A stretch of 64,000 bases of DNA, taken from NCBI RefSeq assembly GCF_949987515.2, contig NC_082688.1:74776731-74840730 (forward strand), given 5' to 3'. The stretch comes from Delphinus delphis (lineage: Eukaryota; Chordata; Mammalia; Artiodactyla; Delphinidae). Position numbers and translations under genes: made by a program. Of this stretch, positions 11,802 through 58,540 are shown piece by piece. The stretch's first letter is position 1. Each line of letters starts with the position of its first letter. Under the pieces are notes generated by a model. It was not told the DNA's origin and ran no database searches. It saw nothing but the letters and a program-made list of their open reading frames with translations.

Positions 11802-11990
11802 GATCCCTCTGCTGCAACCATCCGGGGAAAGCCCGCCGCTTGTGGATCGACCGAAACCCTGCCGCAGCAGCTAGCAGCGGGCACGGGGCGTCGCAGCTTC
11901 GACGTCACTTCCGGCCGCATCGCTGACGTCAGGAGGCGTTTCTGGAGCCGGGGCCGGGGCCAATAGCGCTGCCTCCGTCAGACGAGGAGG
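11802..11990 (-). promoter_or_regulatory. CAAP1: CAAP1 promoter and 5' UTR, CpG-rich
   Basis: The stretch just upstream of the CAAP1 ATG is dense in CpG and lacks a TATA box. Motifs seen are a perfect palindromic CRE, TGACGTCA, at 11924-11931; a half CRE, GACGTCAC, at 11901-11908; an ETS site, ACTTCCGG, at 11907-11914; and a CCAAT box at 11960-11964. Together these look like a housekeeping promoter using CREB/ATF, ETS and NF-Y factors. The transcription start is not determined from the sequence. Confidence 0.7.
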
Positions 11991-12239
11991 TAGGCTTGAG
12001 TTTGCGGCAGGTGAGCAGCGCGGGTGGTTTTTTGTTGTTTGTTTTCATACCCCTACAAAGGGCCGAAGGCGGAGCATTACAACAACTCTTTGCCTTATTG
12101 ATATTGTTTTTCAATCTTTGTCTATATACAATACACAGTAAGGTAAAGGTATATTGTTTGATTCTCCAGTGTCATTTGTCTTTCAGTTTTTGGTTGACAA
12201 TGACAACAATAAAGAAAATTTAAGGGAAATCTCATTATC

Positions 12240-12902
12240 ATCATCACGTGTATAGATTTTTTTTTTTAATGTATTATAGGGAGTTGTACAAGAGTAGGTT
12301 CTTCTGCTTCTTTGTTTTTCCCCATTAACACTACTCACTGGGCATGATGCCTTTTCACTCTAAAGGCCCTTGACGCTTGTATTTATTCTTTCTCAATTTA
12401 TTTAATATTCAAATACTGGCGCTTAGGTTGTTGACAGCTTGGCACATTGTCAGAAAAACGCCGCTATATATAACTTAAGAAAAAATTTACATTATTTTGT
12501 ACTCAAAAAAAAAGAAATTGACCAAAGGATATAAGCATCTTATTTTTCTTCTATTTAATCGAGTTCTTTTGAAAAAGAAGGGCTGAACCAACTTAGAATG
12601 TCATGCATACACTGAAATCTTTGTAAGAATTTGTTCTAACACATGATAATAGTAGTTTTAACTTGGATTCTTGACTTACAGTGTTGAATACTTTTCCCCT
12701 GATTGAAACACTGTTTCCTCATCATCAAGTAGTCCGGTATTGTTTAACCTTTTATCTACCAGAATAAGTATAGCGAACTGCTAAATGTAAATTAATTCTT
12801 TATGTTGGGGAAAGGGGAGCAGGAATAAAATACTCTTGGCATATTAGTGTTGCTACCTTTTCTCTCTTCATTCTTTCCTCATAAATTGCCGTTTCACACT
12901 AG
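12240..12902. other. Intergenic sequence, nothing recognised
   Basis: AT-rich sequence upstream of CAAP1. No gene, clear repeat or RNA gene is seen. It ends in a pyrimidine-rich tract that precedes the exon-like ORF at 12903. Confidence 0.4.
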
Positions 12903-13126
12903 TTCATGGTGTTTTGAAGGAGAGGAAAACAAGAAGAGTTTAGGAGTGGAGGTGACCAATAAGGAGATCCCAGACCATTTTTTAAAGGGATTTGAGGCAA
13001 GAAATGCAAAAGAAAAGGAGCAGTGTGTGAAGGCAGCAATGGAAAAGAATAGAAGAGAATTTAGGGAGTACTTCCGGAGATTATGTATTTCCTGCATAGA
13101 GTGCATGAGGGACAAGAAAAAGACGA
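12903..13126 (+). other. Exon-like ORF of unknown identity
   Basis: A 224-nt stretch lies between a pyrimidine tract ending CACACTAG and a strong donor-like CGA|GTGAGT. It stays open in one frame and encodes a Lys/Glu-rich peptide, including KEIPDHFLKGFEARNAKEKE, then QCVKAAMEKNRREFREYFRR and LCISCIECMRDKKK. I do not recognise the family. It could be an unannotated exon of a divergent transcript from the CAAP1 promoter, a gene relic, or a purine-rich old repeat. Without a match or transcript the coding call is weak. Confidence 0.25.
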
Positions 13127-13673
13127 GTGAGTTTTTGAAAATAGATTATGGGTCATAGTTTTATGAATGTTAGCTTTTGTGGGCTGCTGTGTGGGATTTT
13201 TGGATCTAAACACAAACCAGGTTTTAAAATCAGAGATCAAGAACACATAAAAAAATGTTTCACCTTTTGGCTTCGGTGGTCTCAGCTGAGGCCTTTAGCC
13301 ACAGAAGGAAAAAGGTAAGGATAGGGCAACACTAGTTGGGTGGTAGTAATTTTCTAACTTTCATTGAGGTGACAGAAAGCACATTTGACCACATTTCCTA
13401 CCTGTCTCAGTCACTCAGCAACAATTTAGTAAGTGCCTAAAACAAACCAGGTTGCAGGGGCAATCCCAGGTCTGGGAAAATAGCTGTCTCCACTCCCCAT
13501 TCCACCCTTATATTTGCCTTCTAAAGTCAGTGCTGAGGCCAAGCCCACTGTGCCCTCAGGAGTTCCATATTGGCCTCATTAAGTCTCATGCCTGAAAGGA
13601 ATGGGAATATTACAGTATATTCACAGACAGAATAAATACATAAAATCAATAACATGTAATTTTTGTGACCTTG

Positions 13674-13865
13674 TTATGAACTGAATTATGTTCCTCCAAA
13701 ATTTATATGTAGAAACCCTAACTAACCCAATATAACTATATTTGGGGTAGGGAGTTTAAGGAGGTAATTAAGCTTAAATGAGTTCATGAGGACAGGGAAA
13801 GGGCTTTGACTCATGGTGTGAATATGACATCCAGGTTGTCATAGAGTCAGTGAGATGCCATTGTC
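13674..13865 (+). mobile_element. MaLR-like LTR fragment
   Basis: Begins TGTTATGAACTGAATTATGT with TCCTCCAAAATTTATATGTA, the usual start of MLT1/MST LTRs, then diverges. The palindromic element at 13866-13950 follows. Confidence 0.5.
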
Positions 13866-13950
13866 TATTTAGGTTGAACCATATGAAATTGCCTTTTTTC
13901 TAAGTCAAAACTGGTTGAATGGTGACAGTTTCATATGGTTCAACCCAATA
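13866..13950. mobile_element. Palindromic MITE, mariner-like
   Basis: Two perfect 17-nt inverted arms, GGTTGAACCATATGAAA at 13872-13888 and its reverse complement at 13929-13945, are separated by 40 nt. TA dinucleotides flank the unit at 13866-13867 and 13949-13950. The size (about 81 nt) and TA flanks fit a Tc1/mariner-derived MITE of the MADE1 kind, though the arm sequence is not that of MADE1. Confidence 0.6.
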
Positions 13951-14489
13951 TTATAGAGCTTAAGAGGCCCAGCACTAAATATTGTTATGAACTTAAAAGC
14001 TCTGCAAGCAGATGCAGGACTGCTTTTCTGCCCTGGAACAGATATATGGGAGGGTGGACAGAGATTGGGATTTATATGCCATTTTCATAACTACTCTTCA
14101 GTGAGTTAACCCAGTGAGCATTAATCACAGTGATTGGCTAGGGACAGGATGCATTAATGCTGGGGCCAATCAGTACTTCTCTGGAATTTTATAAAGAGAC
14201 ATTAGATGAGAATTTTGCTCTTTCATCTTAAATTATGAACTATAAGGAAGTTACCTCATAGCTGCTAGTTGTCGTGTTCCCTGTCCTGGGAAGGATGCTA
14301 AGAGAATGAGACCAACAAGAGACACTTGCTGAAACAAGACACAGAAAGTCCTAATGGTGTCATTTTTCATCAGTGAGCCAATAATTCTTTTTTTTTTAAG
14401 CTGATTTGTTACTTTCTGTCACTTGCAGCCTAGAGTCCCAATTAATACAACTTACGACATGTAAGATGTTCCAGGAACAGCATTTTTTT

Positions 14490-14850
14490 CTGCTGCCCCA
14501 TAGCTTTCCTAGAAATATACCCTCCGAGACTATTCAAAAACCCCACCTCCACTCACCTTAACTACATCTAAGATTTCACTTCAAGTATCACTTCTTATTG
14601 AAAACCCTTCCAAATCACTTGCATTCTGAACCCTGCTAAGATTAGCCGCTTTTTCCTTTGTAACCTACTGTTCTCCCTACAGAGCAACCAAAACTCTCTA
14701 CTGCAGGCACTTGCTAATATCTTCTTCAAAATACTGTTAGTTCTCATGAACAGAGGCTGTGTATTACATAGCTTTGTAGTCTCAACATATAATACAGTAT
14801 CTGGCACATGCTAGAAACTCATTGCTTGTTAAACTCTGTACTGAGAAGTT
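14490..14850 (+). mobile_element. L2-like LINE 3' remnant
   Basis: Ends with the L2-style tail CAGAGGCTGTGTATTACAT, CAGTATCTGGCACATGCTAG and AAACTCATTGCTTG. No frame remains. Confidence 0.6.
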
Positions 14851-14879
14851 GCAGATCCACACAGAGCTTCTTTCTATGT

Positions 14880-15300
14880 CGTCACTGTGGTAAATGGCAT
14901 TAATGGCTCCAGGTCTTCACCTCTCTGTATTTGTGCCCTTTGCCATGTAATTTGATAATGTCCTTCTTCCGCTGACTAGAGACATAATTCCTGCAAAGTG
15001 GAGTCAACCATATGACTTAATGAAGCCAAGGGGATATTAGCAGATGTGCAGCAAGCAGTCTCAATAAAAGCTTGTGCAGTTAAGATGGTCCACTCTTGTG
15101 CTTCCACCATCACCATAAAAATTATATACTCAGGCTAGCCCATTGGTCCCAGGAGAAAGAGGAGACAGATAGGGCTCAGCTGCCCCAGGTAAGCTATCCA
15201 GTCAAGTCCAGAGTAGAGCAGAGTCACAAATGAGCCTAGCCAGGATCAGCCAAACCCCAAACGAGTTAACTCCTGAGCTAAATAAATGCTATCGTTTTTG
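14880..15300 (+). mobile_element. Possible MaLR-like LTR remnant
   Basis: Ends with CCTGAGCTAAATAAATGCTA and TTATTGTT, as in some MLT1 LTRs, and includes CAGCTGCCCCAGGTAAGC. Identification by pattern only. Confidence 0.35.
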
Positions 15301-15789
15301 TTATTGTTTTCTGTGCAGTATTACTGTGGCTATAGTTAACTTATATGCATACTTTCTAGACTCCCCCTGCCCCCTCTTTCCTTGTATTTCTCTGCTAGTT
15401 ATGAGAAGGACCTTCAACGCTGTTTGATATCAAATGAGTCACTGTTCAATGCTACAGCTGTACGATGGGTAGATGTGATTCTTATATTCTAACAGAAATG
15501 CCTTTATATTTCATGGTGAGGTTCTGTGGCATTATAAAGAAGTGTAAGGATATTTGTGTTTAGAGTTCCAACCAACTGCTTTTATTAAAAAATCATCAGG
15601 ACACCACCACCCCCTACCACCTACATGGGCACTTTTTCCCCCGGTAGCAATAAAATCTAGTATTTTTCTTTTCCTTTTAAATATTCTTTGTACACAGCAG
15701 TCACTTTCATTGTTAAAGAAGATGTTACACTTTGTTATCTTTGAAAGTAATGCTTGGTAAACACATATGTGGCAGATATTTTGCTAGCC

Positions 15790-16102
15790 TTTTTTTTTTT
15801 TTTTGGCTGCGTTGGGTCTTCATTGCTATGCGCGGGCTTTCTCTAGATGCGGCGAGCGGGGGCTGCTCTTCCTTGCGGTGCGCGGGCTTCTCATTGTTGT
15901 GGCTTCTCTTGTTGCAGAGCACCGGCTCTAGGTGCACAGGCTTCAGTAGTTGGGCTCAAGGGCTCTAGAGCGCAGGCTCAGTAGTTGTGGCGCACGGGCT
16001 TAGTTGCTCCGCGGCATGTGGGATCTTCCCGGACCAGGGCTCGAACCTGTGTCCCCTGCGTTGGCAGGTGGATTCTTAACCACTGCACCACCAGGGAAGC
16101 CC
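15790..16102 (-). mobile_element. CHR-type SINE (long form)
   Basis: Minus-strand intergenic copy with a pure T run at the left and CACCACCAGGGAAGCCC at the right. Long target-site duplication ATATTTTGCTAG(C/G)CTTTT at 15776-15793 and 16103-16119. Confidence 0.92.
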
Positions 16103-16134
16103 ATATTTTGCTAGGCTTTTACACAAATATCTTA

Positions 16135-16290
16135 TTCTTTTATTTTATGAAATCTCAATGTAGAGATATGTAAACTGGGACTGAGGTTAAGCAACTTGCC
16201 TTAACTCATTAGTAAGTGGTGGAAATATCACTGAACTATATGGCTTTTTAACTCCAAAGCCAGTACTCTTTTGCTATATTACACTGCATC
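16135..16290. repeat. MIR-like SINE remnant
   Basis: Contains CTGGGACTGAGGTTAAGCAA, CTTGCCTTAACTCATTAGTA and AGTGGTGGAAA, the core pattern of MIR. Confidence 0.55.
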
Positions 16291-17468
16291 TCTGGTTGCT
16301 CTTACTACTGAAATTTTAAATGATGTAGACGTAAGCAAACATTTCTTGAATTTATTAGTTCCTTTGAGGACACAAGAATGAAAGAAATGTGGTTTGAGGA
16401 CTTGTTTCAGGCCACTTTTTTCTGCTCTATGTATCAACCTTACATGCCACTACCAACCATCATAGTTGCTATTATGATAAAGTGAAGTGGCTACTACAAA
16501 TCGAGATTTTTCTCCATATGGATGTCCAGTTTTGCCAACATCATTTTTTAAATATAATTTTGTTTTGTTACTACTGACTTGTCAAAAAAATTTACTTGAC
16601 CTCTTTCAGTTTCTTCACCTGTAAGATTACTAGCAGTACTTGCCCCATGGAAATAATGGTAAACATAGGAAATAGCATAATGTACTTGCTTAATGCATGC
16701 TATTTAGTTTACTTAAATTCATCTGTTCTTTGCAATGCTGCTCAACTGGTTGGTTTTAAATACAGTTGCAAACCATTGAGTAAACATTGCTATATCATAT
16801 GCCTTAAATGTAGAGTGATGTTGTCTCTATCACATCATATCTAATGAAAATATCATTGCCACTTGGACATTATACTTTTGTGATTTATTATAAAGTGTCC
16901 AGGAAACCCAGGGTCAAGTTTTAAGTCCCAGGAATTCATCTTAGGCCTAGCATCAATATCAGCTTACCTACTTTACAGAAGTAGGTTGGTCAACTTTCTC
17001 CTCTAAAACTTCCATTACCCACCTTATTCTGAAGGCTGTTTTCCTCCATGACAGGCACGAGTGGTTTACTTTTGCCCTCAAAGTCAAGATCCTGCCTTTC
17101 TTAGTATCCCTGGAAAACAAGCATCCTAATTTCAAATATTAAACAAATAAAACCTGATAACCACTTTAGGAAGCAGACAGGTGGAAAAATATTTAAGAAC
17201 AAGAAAACTTCAAAAAAATGTTCCCCCATCTTTGTTGAGATGGTAACTAGAATGCCAATTATACCATTTTTATTCTCCTAACCTCCTTTAGTTAAGGGAA
17301 GGAAAACATCACTAAGGAAGCTCAGATATGATGCAATCAAGTAAAAAAAAAAAAATCAAACAAAAAACAAGTACTAATCACCTGTGAATATTCTGGCCAC
17401 AATAGTCTAATTTCAATCCAACCAAGCCTTTGGATTTAGCTTTCTGTTTATAGGAAATAGGTGTGGCA

Positions 17469-17995
17469 GGCAAATTCTAAGAGGGCCACCAAAGATCCCT
17501 CTCCCTGGTATTCATAACCTTGTGTAATCCACTTTTTTTGAGTAATTTACTTCCAAGCAATAGAGTATCTTGATGTTGATGGGATGTCATGTTTGTGATT
17601 AAATTATAAAGATTCTTGTTGGTCCTGCTAGCAGACTGTCTCTTCCTGGCTTTGATGAAGCAACTGGCCATGTCAGGGAGGCCCACCAGGCAAAACTGAT
17701 GGCAGCCTTGGCCAACAGCCAGCTAGGAACTGAGGTCCTTAACTCAGCAATCAAAAAGAACTGAACACTAACTACATAAGTGAGCTTAAAAAAATGTATC
17801 CTTCCCCAGTCCAGCCTTCAGATGAGACCCCAGCCTTGGTGGGCACCTTGATTGCAGCCTCATGTGAAACAAAGAAGCAGAGGAAGCAGCTAAGTTGTGG
17901 CAGGATTCCTCACTCACAGAAAATTTGAGATAATAAATGTGTGTTATTTTAAGTCACTAAGTATTGAGGTAATTTATTAAGCAACAGTAGATAAT
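17469..17995 (+). mobile_element. MaLR/ERVL-type LTR remnant
   Basis: Starts GTGGCAGGCAAATTCTAAGA with GGCCACCAAAGATCC and includes GATTAAATTATAAAGATTCTT, then ends near AATAAATGTGTGTTATTTTA and AGTCACTAAGTA. This layout is that of MLT1-type LTRs. Confidence 0.6.
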
Positions 17996-18560
17996 ACAGT
18001 AGGGTTATAAGAATGTTTGTTACAAATACAAAACGGGAGTAGTTAACATTCTGGATTGGCCAACACACTTCAAAGTCAATGATAAAAAAAAAAGAGATGG
18101 AGGAACTGTTGTAGATTAAGAGACCAAACAGCCATATAACCAAATAACTAAATTCAATACATAAACCTTGATTTTTTAGATTAGAGCCTTTAGAACAAAA
18201 GTTATAAAAAACATTCTTAGGACAATGAGGAAATTTGAATATACACTGGATATTAGATGTTATGAAATTACTAATTCTTTTAGTATGTGGTTATTAATAA
18301 GAATATTCTTTAAAATGTTTTTTCTTAAAAGATGCATAATGAATTATTTAGTTGATAAGTGTGTTATTTGTAACTTATTTTAAAATAATTTCAAATGGAA
18401 GTATTAATAATAAAGCAAATATGGCAAAATGTTAACAACTGCAGAACCCAGTTGGCAAGTCCATGGGTGTTCATTGTATGTATGAACATTTTCATTAAAA
18501 AATTGAAAGGAAACACATGGAAAAATGTTAAATGAGCCTTCAAAATTGTATTTATAATGA

Positions 18561-18907
18561 CAACTACACTGTGCTACAGACTGAATGTGCCTCCTCAAAA
18601 TATGTTGAAACCTAATCTCCTACGTAATGGTATTTGGAGGTGGAGCCTTTGGGAGGTGATTAGATCATGAGAGTGGAGCCCTCAGGATTGAGGGGTCCCC
18701 AGAGAGCTCCCCCCTCCCTTCTGCCATGCAAGGACACAGGAAGACAGCATCTAAGAGCCAGAAAGTGGGCCCTTACCAAACACCAAATATGCCAGCACCT
18801 TTATCTTGGACGTTCCAGTCTCTGGAACTGTGAGAAGTAAATGTTTGTTGTTTAAGCCACCAAATCTATGGTATTTTTGTTGTAGCAGCCGAAACAGACT
18901 GAGATAC
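18561..18907 (+). mobile_element. MaLR LTR (MST/MLT1-like), nearly complete
   Basis: It runs from ACAGACTGAATGTGCCTCC, through TTTGGAGGTGGAGCCTTTGG and GAGGTGATTAGATCATGAG, to AACTGTGAGAAGTAAATG, TTGTTTAAGCCACCAAATCT and GCAGCCGAAACAGACTGAGA. Confidence 0.75.
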
Positions 18908-19279
18908 TGTGTATAATTTTCTACAGAAGAATGCACTAGAATTTAGAGTAATTATAAATTATTTTTTCTAATGATTGAATAACATTCCCTATTCTCAGGT
19001 GGGTAATTTATATCTCAAGACCTCTAGGAAGGATGATACATCACTAATGATCCTCTATACATTTTATTATTTTTTCACAAAATAACCATAATATACAGTG
19101 ATAACTGCTAAGGAAGCCATAACCCAGTCTTATCCCCAGAATTATCTTTGTGAAGGTTTTTAGCTATGCTTCTTCCATTATTTTAAGAAGATTATGAGGT
19201 AGATAAAAAAAATTTGTCACATTGTTATTTAGTTATAAATTCAGCTAGTCATGAAAAATAATCATAACATGCTCATTTT

Positions 19280-19408
19280 ATTTATTTATTTATTTACTGG
19301 CCACACCGTGTGGCATGGGGGATCTTAGTTCTCTAACCAGGGATCGAACCCTGCCCCCCTGCAGTGGAAGCGTGGAATCCTAACCACTGGACAGCCAGGG
19401 AATTCCCT
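19280..19408 (-). mobile_element. Short tRNA-derived SINE, old subtype
   Basis: Minus-strand copy of about 130 nt with a TTTATTTATTTA tail at the left and ACAGCCAGGGAATTCCC at the right. Its body (GGCATGGGGGATCTTAGTTC) differs from the CHR long form. Target-site duplication ATGCTCATTTT at 19269-19279 and 19412-19422. Confidence 0.8.
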
Positions 19409-19559
19409 AAAATGCTCATTTTTAAAAATGTAATGCCAGAGGGGGACTACAATAGTTAATGAATTAGAGACAATGATAACTTAGCTCTTTTGCAGGCAAC
19501 TGTTTCTAATGCAATATGAAGGACATTAACTCCAAGACTTTTACCACTGGAGGTGATTT

Positions 19560-20120
19560 GGCAACATTTATCAAAGTTTAAAAATGTGCATTAACTTGAC
19601 CCACCAATTCCAAGTATAAAATGTATCCGAAGGACTTAGTAAGAAACTTGTGAGATTTGCCATAGCATTGCTTGATAGCTGAAATAGGAAACAATGTCAG
19701 ATAATAGGAAATGGGCACATCGATATAACGTATTTATTAAGGTGGAAATATGTGTACTATATGTCAAGTTTAAAAATCAGGTTATTGAACAATGTGTATC
19801 ATACAATCCTTTTTTTAAAAATAAAACATGTTTACATACCAATTGATATGGCACAATATGTTAAGAATGATTCTCTCTGGGTAGTGGAATTATAGGCAAT
19901 TTTTATTTTATGTGTGTGTGTTTTATTCAATGAATGTGCATTTTTCTAGTCAGAAAAAAATAATAAGGGAATGGAAAAAAGTAACTTAAGTAACTTTAAA
20001 TAACTTTAAAAAATCTTTAAAACAATTAGATCACCACTTATCACTTATCTTTCAAGTGGGATTTTTTTTCCTTTTTGCTAAACTGTATTTTGTAATTTTT
20101 CTTCAATAAACATAACAGTA
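19560..20120 (+). mobile_element. Old LINE-like 3' remnant
   Basis: The passage TCTCTCTGGGTAGTGGAATT, ATAGGCAATTTTTATTTTAT and a later AAACATAACAGTATAATAAA resembles old L1-type 3' regions. Identification by pattern only. Confidence 0.3.
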
Positions 20121-21700
20121 TAATAAAAGTGGTTATAAAAACACTTGCACACTAATGAGAAGCAAACAGTGTTTACCATTTGCCACCCCTTACATTCTGA
20201 AGAGTAAACTCCTATTCTTAACGAAGACTTTACATCCTACCATTATTCAAAGGTACCTAGTATTTCAAAATATTGCAAATAAATTGCACTTACAATTGCA
20301 TGCTAAACATGACATGTTAAAAAGAAAGCACTGTATTGTAAGCACTGAACCAGGCTGACCCAGTTACACTCTTAATGCAGTCATTTAACTTTGACTTAAC
20401 TCCCTAAATCCCAATTCAACAAAAAGCAAAGCACAGGTAACTAATGGAACCAGCAAACAATATTTAACGTCTGGGTACACACCAGAAAATTGCAATTTAA
20501 TACTTAGCAAAATACATATCCCCTCAATTTACATTTTACCCATTCTCTTTTGATATTCCAAAAGTTTTTCCTTGGACTAATCTAGACAATCAAACCATTC
20601 CTCTCTTACTGGGGAGGAACTGTTCTTCTTAGACTGCAATTTGGCATTAAGCCAGGAAATTCATGGTTCTAAATATCATAAATGTTGGGAATGATGCTAT
20701 TTCAGATTAAGAATAGTTACACTTCTCTTAAGAAATTAAGGTTCTCTTAGACACAACAAATTATATAATTAATGGGTTGGTTCCTTCTTGGTGTTAGTTG
20801 CTAGGATGTTCATAGACAAATTTGTGACCCCTCCCTCTCTAGGAAGTATGGCATGGTTTGTACTTTTCCTTTTTTCCATCATGATTCATCCCACTATCTT
20901 TACTTCTGAAAATAGAGATAACATCACCCTACATTTAACAGGATTTGGGAATTAAATATCCAAGTGTTTAGCACTATACCGGGACCATGTTAGAGGCTCA
21001 AAAATACTAATTTCCCATGACAGTCTCTGGACTTGCAAATAACAGTTTGATGTATTCTTGCTCGCTCAACTGCCTGATAATATTCAACACATTCCAAATT
21101 CCCTTTGATATAATGGAAATGACCAAAAATAGACAATCAGATATCGAAATTGGAATGAATAATGAAGTTACCTCAAATAGTGAAGGGGAAAAGAAACTGG
21201 ATCATAAGCCTGTAGTCAATTTGGGGCTTCATCTGTCTGAACTGATACACATAACACAGCTTAGTAATTTGCTTTTACTTCAACTGAAAATAAGCCATCA
21301 AACAAACTTTCTATTTACAGAGGACTTAAATGAAGAAATTATTTTATATCTTTTCAATATATGGAATAATTTATAACAAACTTAATTTTAAAAATTCTAA
21401 AGTAGTTGTCCTAAAACAAAACCTTGAAATCAATCAGTGCTGTTGAAAGAATCCAGCAATGAAAATGAGTAGAGCAGAAATTAAATAAAAGACAACCACC
21501 AACAAGTAACAGTCTGGGGTATATAAGTAGTAAAGCAGATTACATAAATAAAAGCCCTTGTCTTCTCCTAGTTGGCTAAGGTAAGGGAACTACACCACTG
21601 TAGTTGTGTTGCTGTTGGTCATAGCTCATTCTTAATTTATATCTGAACTATTAAAAAACCTATCCCCATTACCCAGGAAAATTTCACAGTTCACCAGTGC
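20121..21700. other. Intergenic AT-rich sequence downstream of PLAA
   Basis: I see no gene or clear repeat. A 119-codon plus-strand open frame at 21017-21376 has no recognisable family features and its composition matches the AT-rich background. Confidence 0.4.
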
Positions 21701-21706
21701 AAAAAT

Positions 21707-21712
21707 TTTATT
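21707..21712 (-). terminator. PLAA: Candidate PLAA polyadenylation signal
   Basis: AATAAA on the minus strand, about 155 nt past the stop codon, is the first canonical signal downstream. A GT-rich stretch follows at about 21680-21665. A longer 3' UTR using a later signal cannot be excluded. Confidence 0.5.
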
Positions 21713-21865
21713 TCTCCTTTGTTTCCCCTCCCCCGCCCCCACTTTACAAGATCTGAAATTTTACTTAATCCACAGCATTCTTTTCATCATCTGTAATCAG
21801 ACATGTGAAATGTGAGGAAAAAAAAAAAACTTATCAATTTAAAATCTCAGTCCCCAAGCCCACTG

Positions 21866-56880
<35,015 letters not shown>

Positions 56881-57420
56881 GGCCCTAGGAGGTCCGGCGC
56901 CCGGTGCCGGAGCACCGCGCAAGATCAGTCCGTCTGAGAGGCCGGGCGTGCAGCAGGAGAGGGCCTTGAAGGTGAGAGGCGTCGGGACCGGAAGAGCCCG
57001 AAGGCCGGTGCGGAAGGGCGGCCGGGAAGGGGCGCGCCCAGCGAGCCGAGTGACACAGCAACCCTGACGTGCGCACCGGAATTCATCATCGGCCTTAGCC
57101 CGCCATGACGCAGAGTGTGTGCGTCCCGACTGCTGAGGCCGTTGAGGAACTGAGGCTCGAGTCCCTCATGCGCGCTGGACCGCCAACGGAGAAAGAGATA
57201 CCACCGTCCAGCCCCTCAGAGTGGGCGCCCGAATCCCTGACTTTCCCGAGCCCGCGTCCTCACCGAGCCCCGGCTGAGCTTTTTATTGTGATGCCGGATG
57301 TGGGCTGGACTACAAATCCCACAATGCCACGCGCCAGCGGGGCGTGAGTCGTAGGCGCGCCAATCCGGATATTTTAAATCTTAGTACGCTGTGCTGAGGG
57401 CCGTTCTGTGGCTGAGTGAA
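56881..57420. promoter_or_regulatory. PLAA: CpG-rich PLAA promoter, possibly bidirectional
   Basis: The stretch upstream of the PLAA ATG is rich in CpG and G+C with no TATA box near the start. It carries an ETS-type motif ACCGGAAG at 56987-56994, a ZNF143/STAF-like motif at 57307-57327 and a CCAAT box at 57360-57364. In human the PLAA and IFT74 5' ends lie close together on opposite strands, so a divergent transcript may also start here. Confidence 0.65.
57307..57327 (+). promoter_or_regulatory. ZNF143/STAF-like binding motif
   Basis: The core ACTACAAATCCCACAATGC is close to the known ZNF143 (SBS) consensus ACTACAATTCCCAGAATGC, with two differences by eye. Such sites are typical of TATA-less and bidirectional vertebrate promoters. 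Confidence 0.65.
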
Positions 57421-58540
57421 TTTGCGTCGCGGGTAGAGTTGGGGGCAGGTTTACGCCGCCGATTTCCCCAAACCTTCTCTGAGTAGTTCCCCGAGATTTT
57501 TTTTTTTAATCTAAACTTTTTTAAATTAAAACGAGAGAGCTTGGGGTCAAGTTGGAAACAAGTCACTTTCCTTGAATTCTGTGAATACTAAGCCGGGTTT
57601 TTGGTACTTTAAAAAAAGTTTTATTTTACGTGTTAAAGATTTAAAATTTTCTCTCAAACTGTCACATCTCTATACAAATGGCAAATGCTGGGTCCTTAAC
57701 GTCTGAAAACACTAAGGGAGAAATGTCAGTAGCTTCTTTGTGAGACAACATACGGAATAGTTGGACAGTTAGAGGTTGTAGGAGAGGAAATATCTTTTTT
57801 TCTTTCTACTCTTCTAGCAGAAAAGTTTTCTGCTGGGGCTCTGTAGCAAAAGACAGTAACAAGAGAAAAACAGGTGTTTTAACGTGTATGTCATATATAC
57901 AAGGGAGAAATTCAGAGATGAATAACTCAAAGAGGTGACGAGAGCTTGGGCTTATATGGCATCTTAACAAAGGAACAATAAGTTTTTACACAAGCGATAA
58001 AAGAAAAGAACTTTTAAATCTTTAGAGACAGCAAATTATGGGAAGCCGACTATATGGGAAACTAGCAGTAGTTAAAGGCTAATTAATTAGTAAAGTTTTT
58101 ATGTAGATTCTACTGGTGCAGTCTCCAGGATGGTAAAGGTCTGAAGTTGTCTCCAATGATTAACTTTTGTCCTTCCTGGTTAAGAAGCAAGGAAGGGCAC
58201 TTTTGAAAATTTATATTCTGCTTTTAAGCAAATAGCAGAATAGTAGAGAACTTTTCCTGTACCTGCTTTTCACTTGCCTTCCCCTCCAAGTAATCCTTAT
58301 AATACCAAAGTGGCATATTTTGGGATGGCAAATTCTACCACCCTTCACTGCAACGACCATAAGTATAACAAATGACCATTACAAATATGTTGGTCTCAAA
58401 TGGAATAATTACGTGAAAATGTTTTACAAACTTTGAGAACTCAATCACATGACATTATTTCATTTTGTATTGCACTGGTTTTAACCCACTTGAAGGCAGG
58501 TATACAAGAGAATAAATCTGGGCGTAAAAAATGTATACAA
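57421..58540. other. Sequence between the PLAA and IFT74 promoters
   Basis: CpG-rich composition fades by about 57500 and AT-rich sequence follows. No gene or strong motif is visible. An alternative upstream IFT74 exon could start here but I cannot support one. Confidence 0.35.

Noticed and set aside
21017..21376. 119-codon plus-strand frame just past the PLAA 3' end
   Set aside because: Its composition follows the AT-rich background, no family is recognisable, and there is no promoter or splice context.
57105..57347. 80-codon plus-strand frame in the PLAA CpG-rich region, starting [20 protein letters not shown]
   Set aside because: GC-rich DNA gives long frames by chance. The ATG context and product match nothing I know. 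It could be part of a divergent transcript but not a supported gene.
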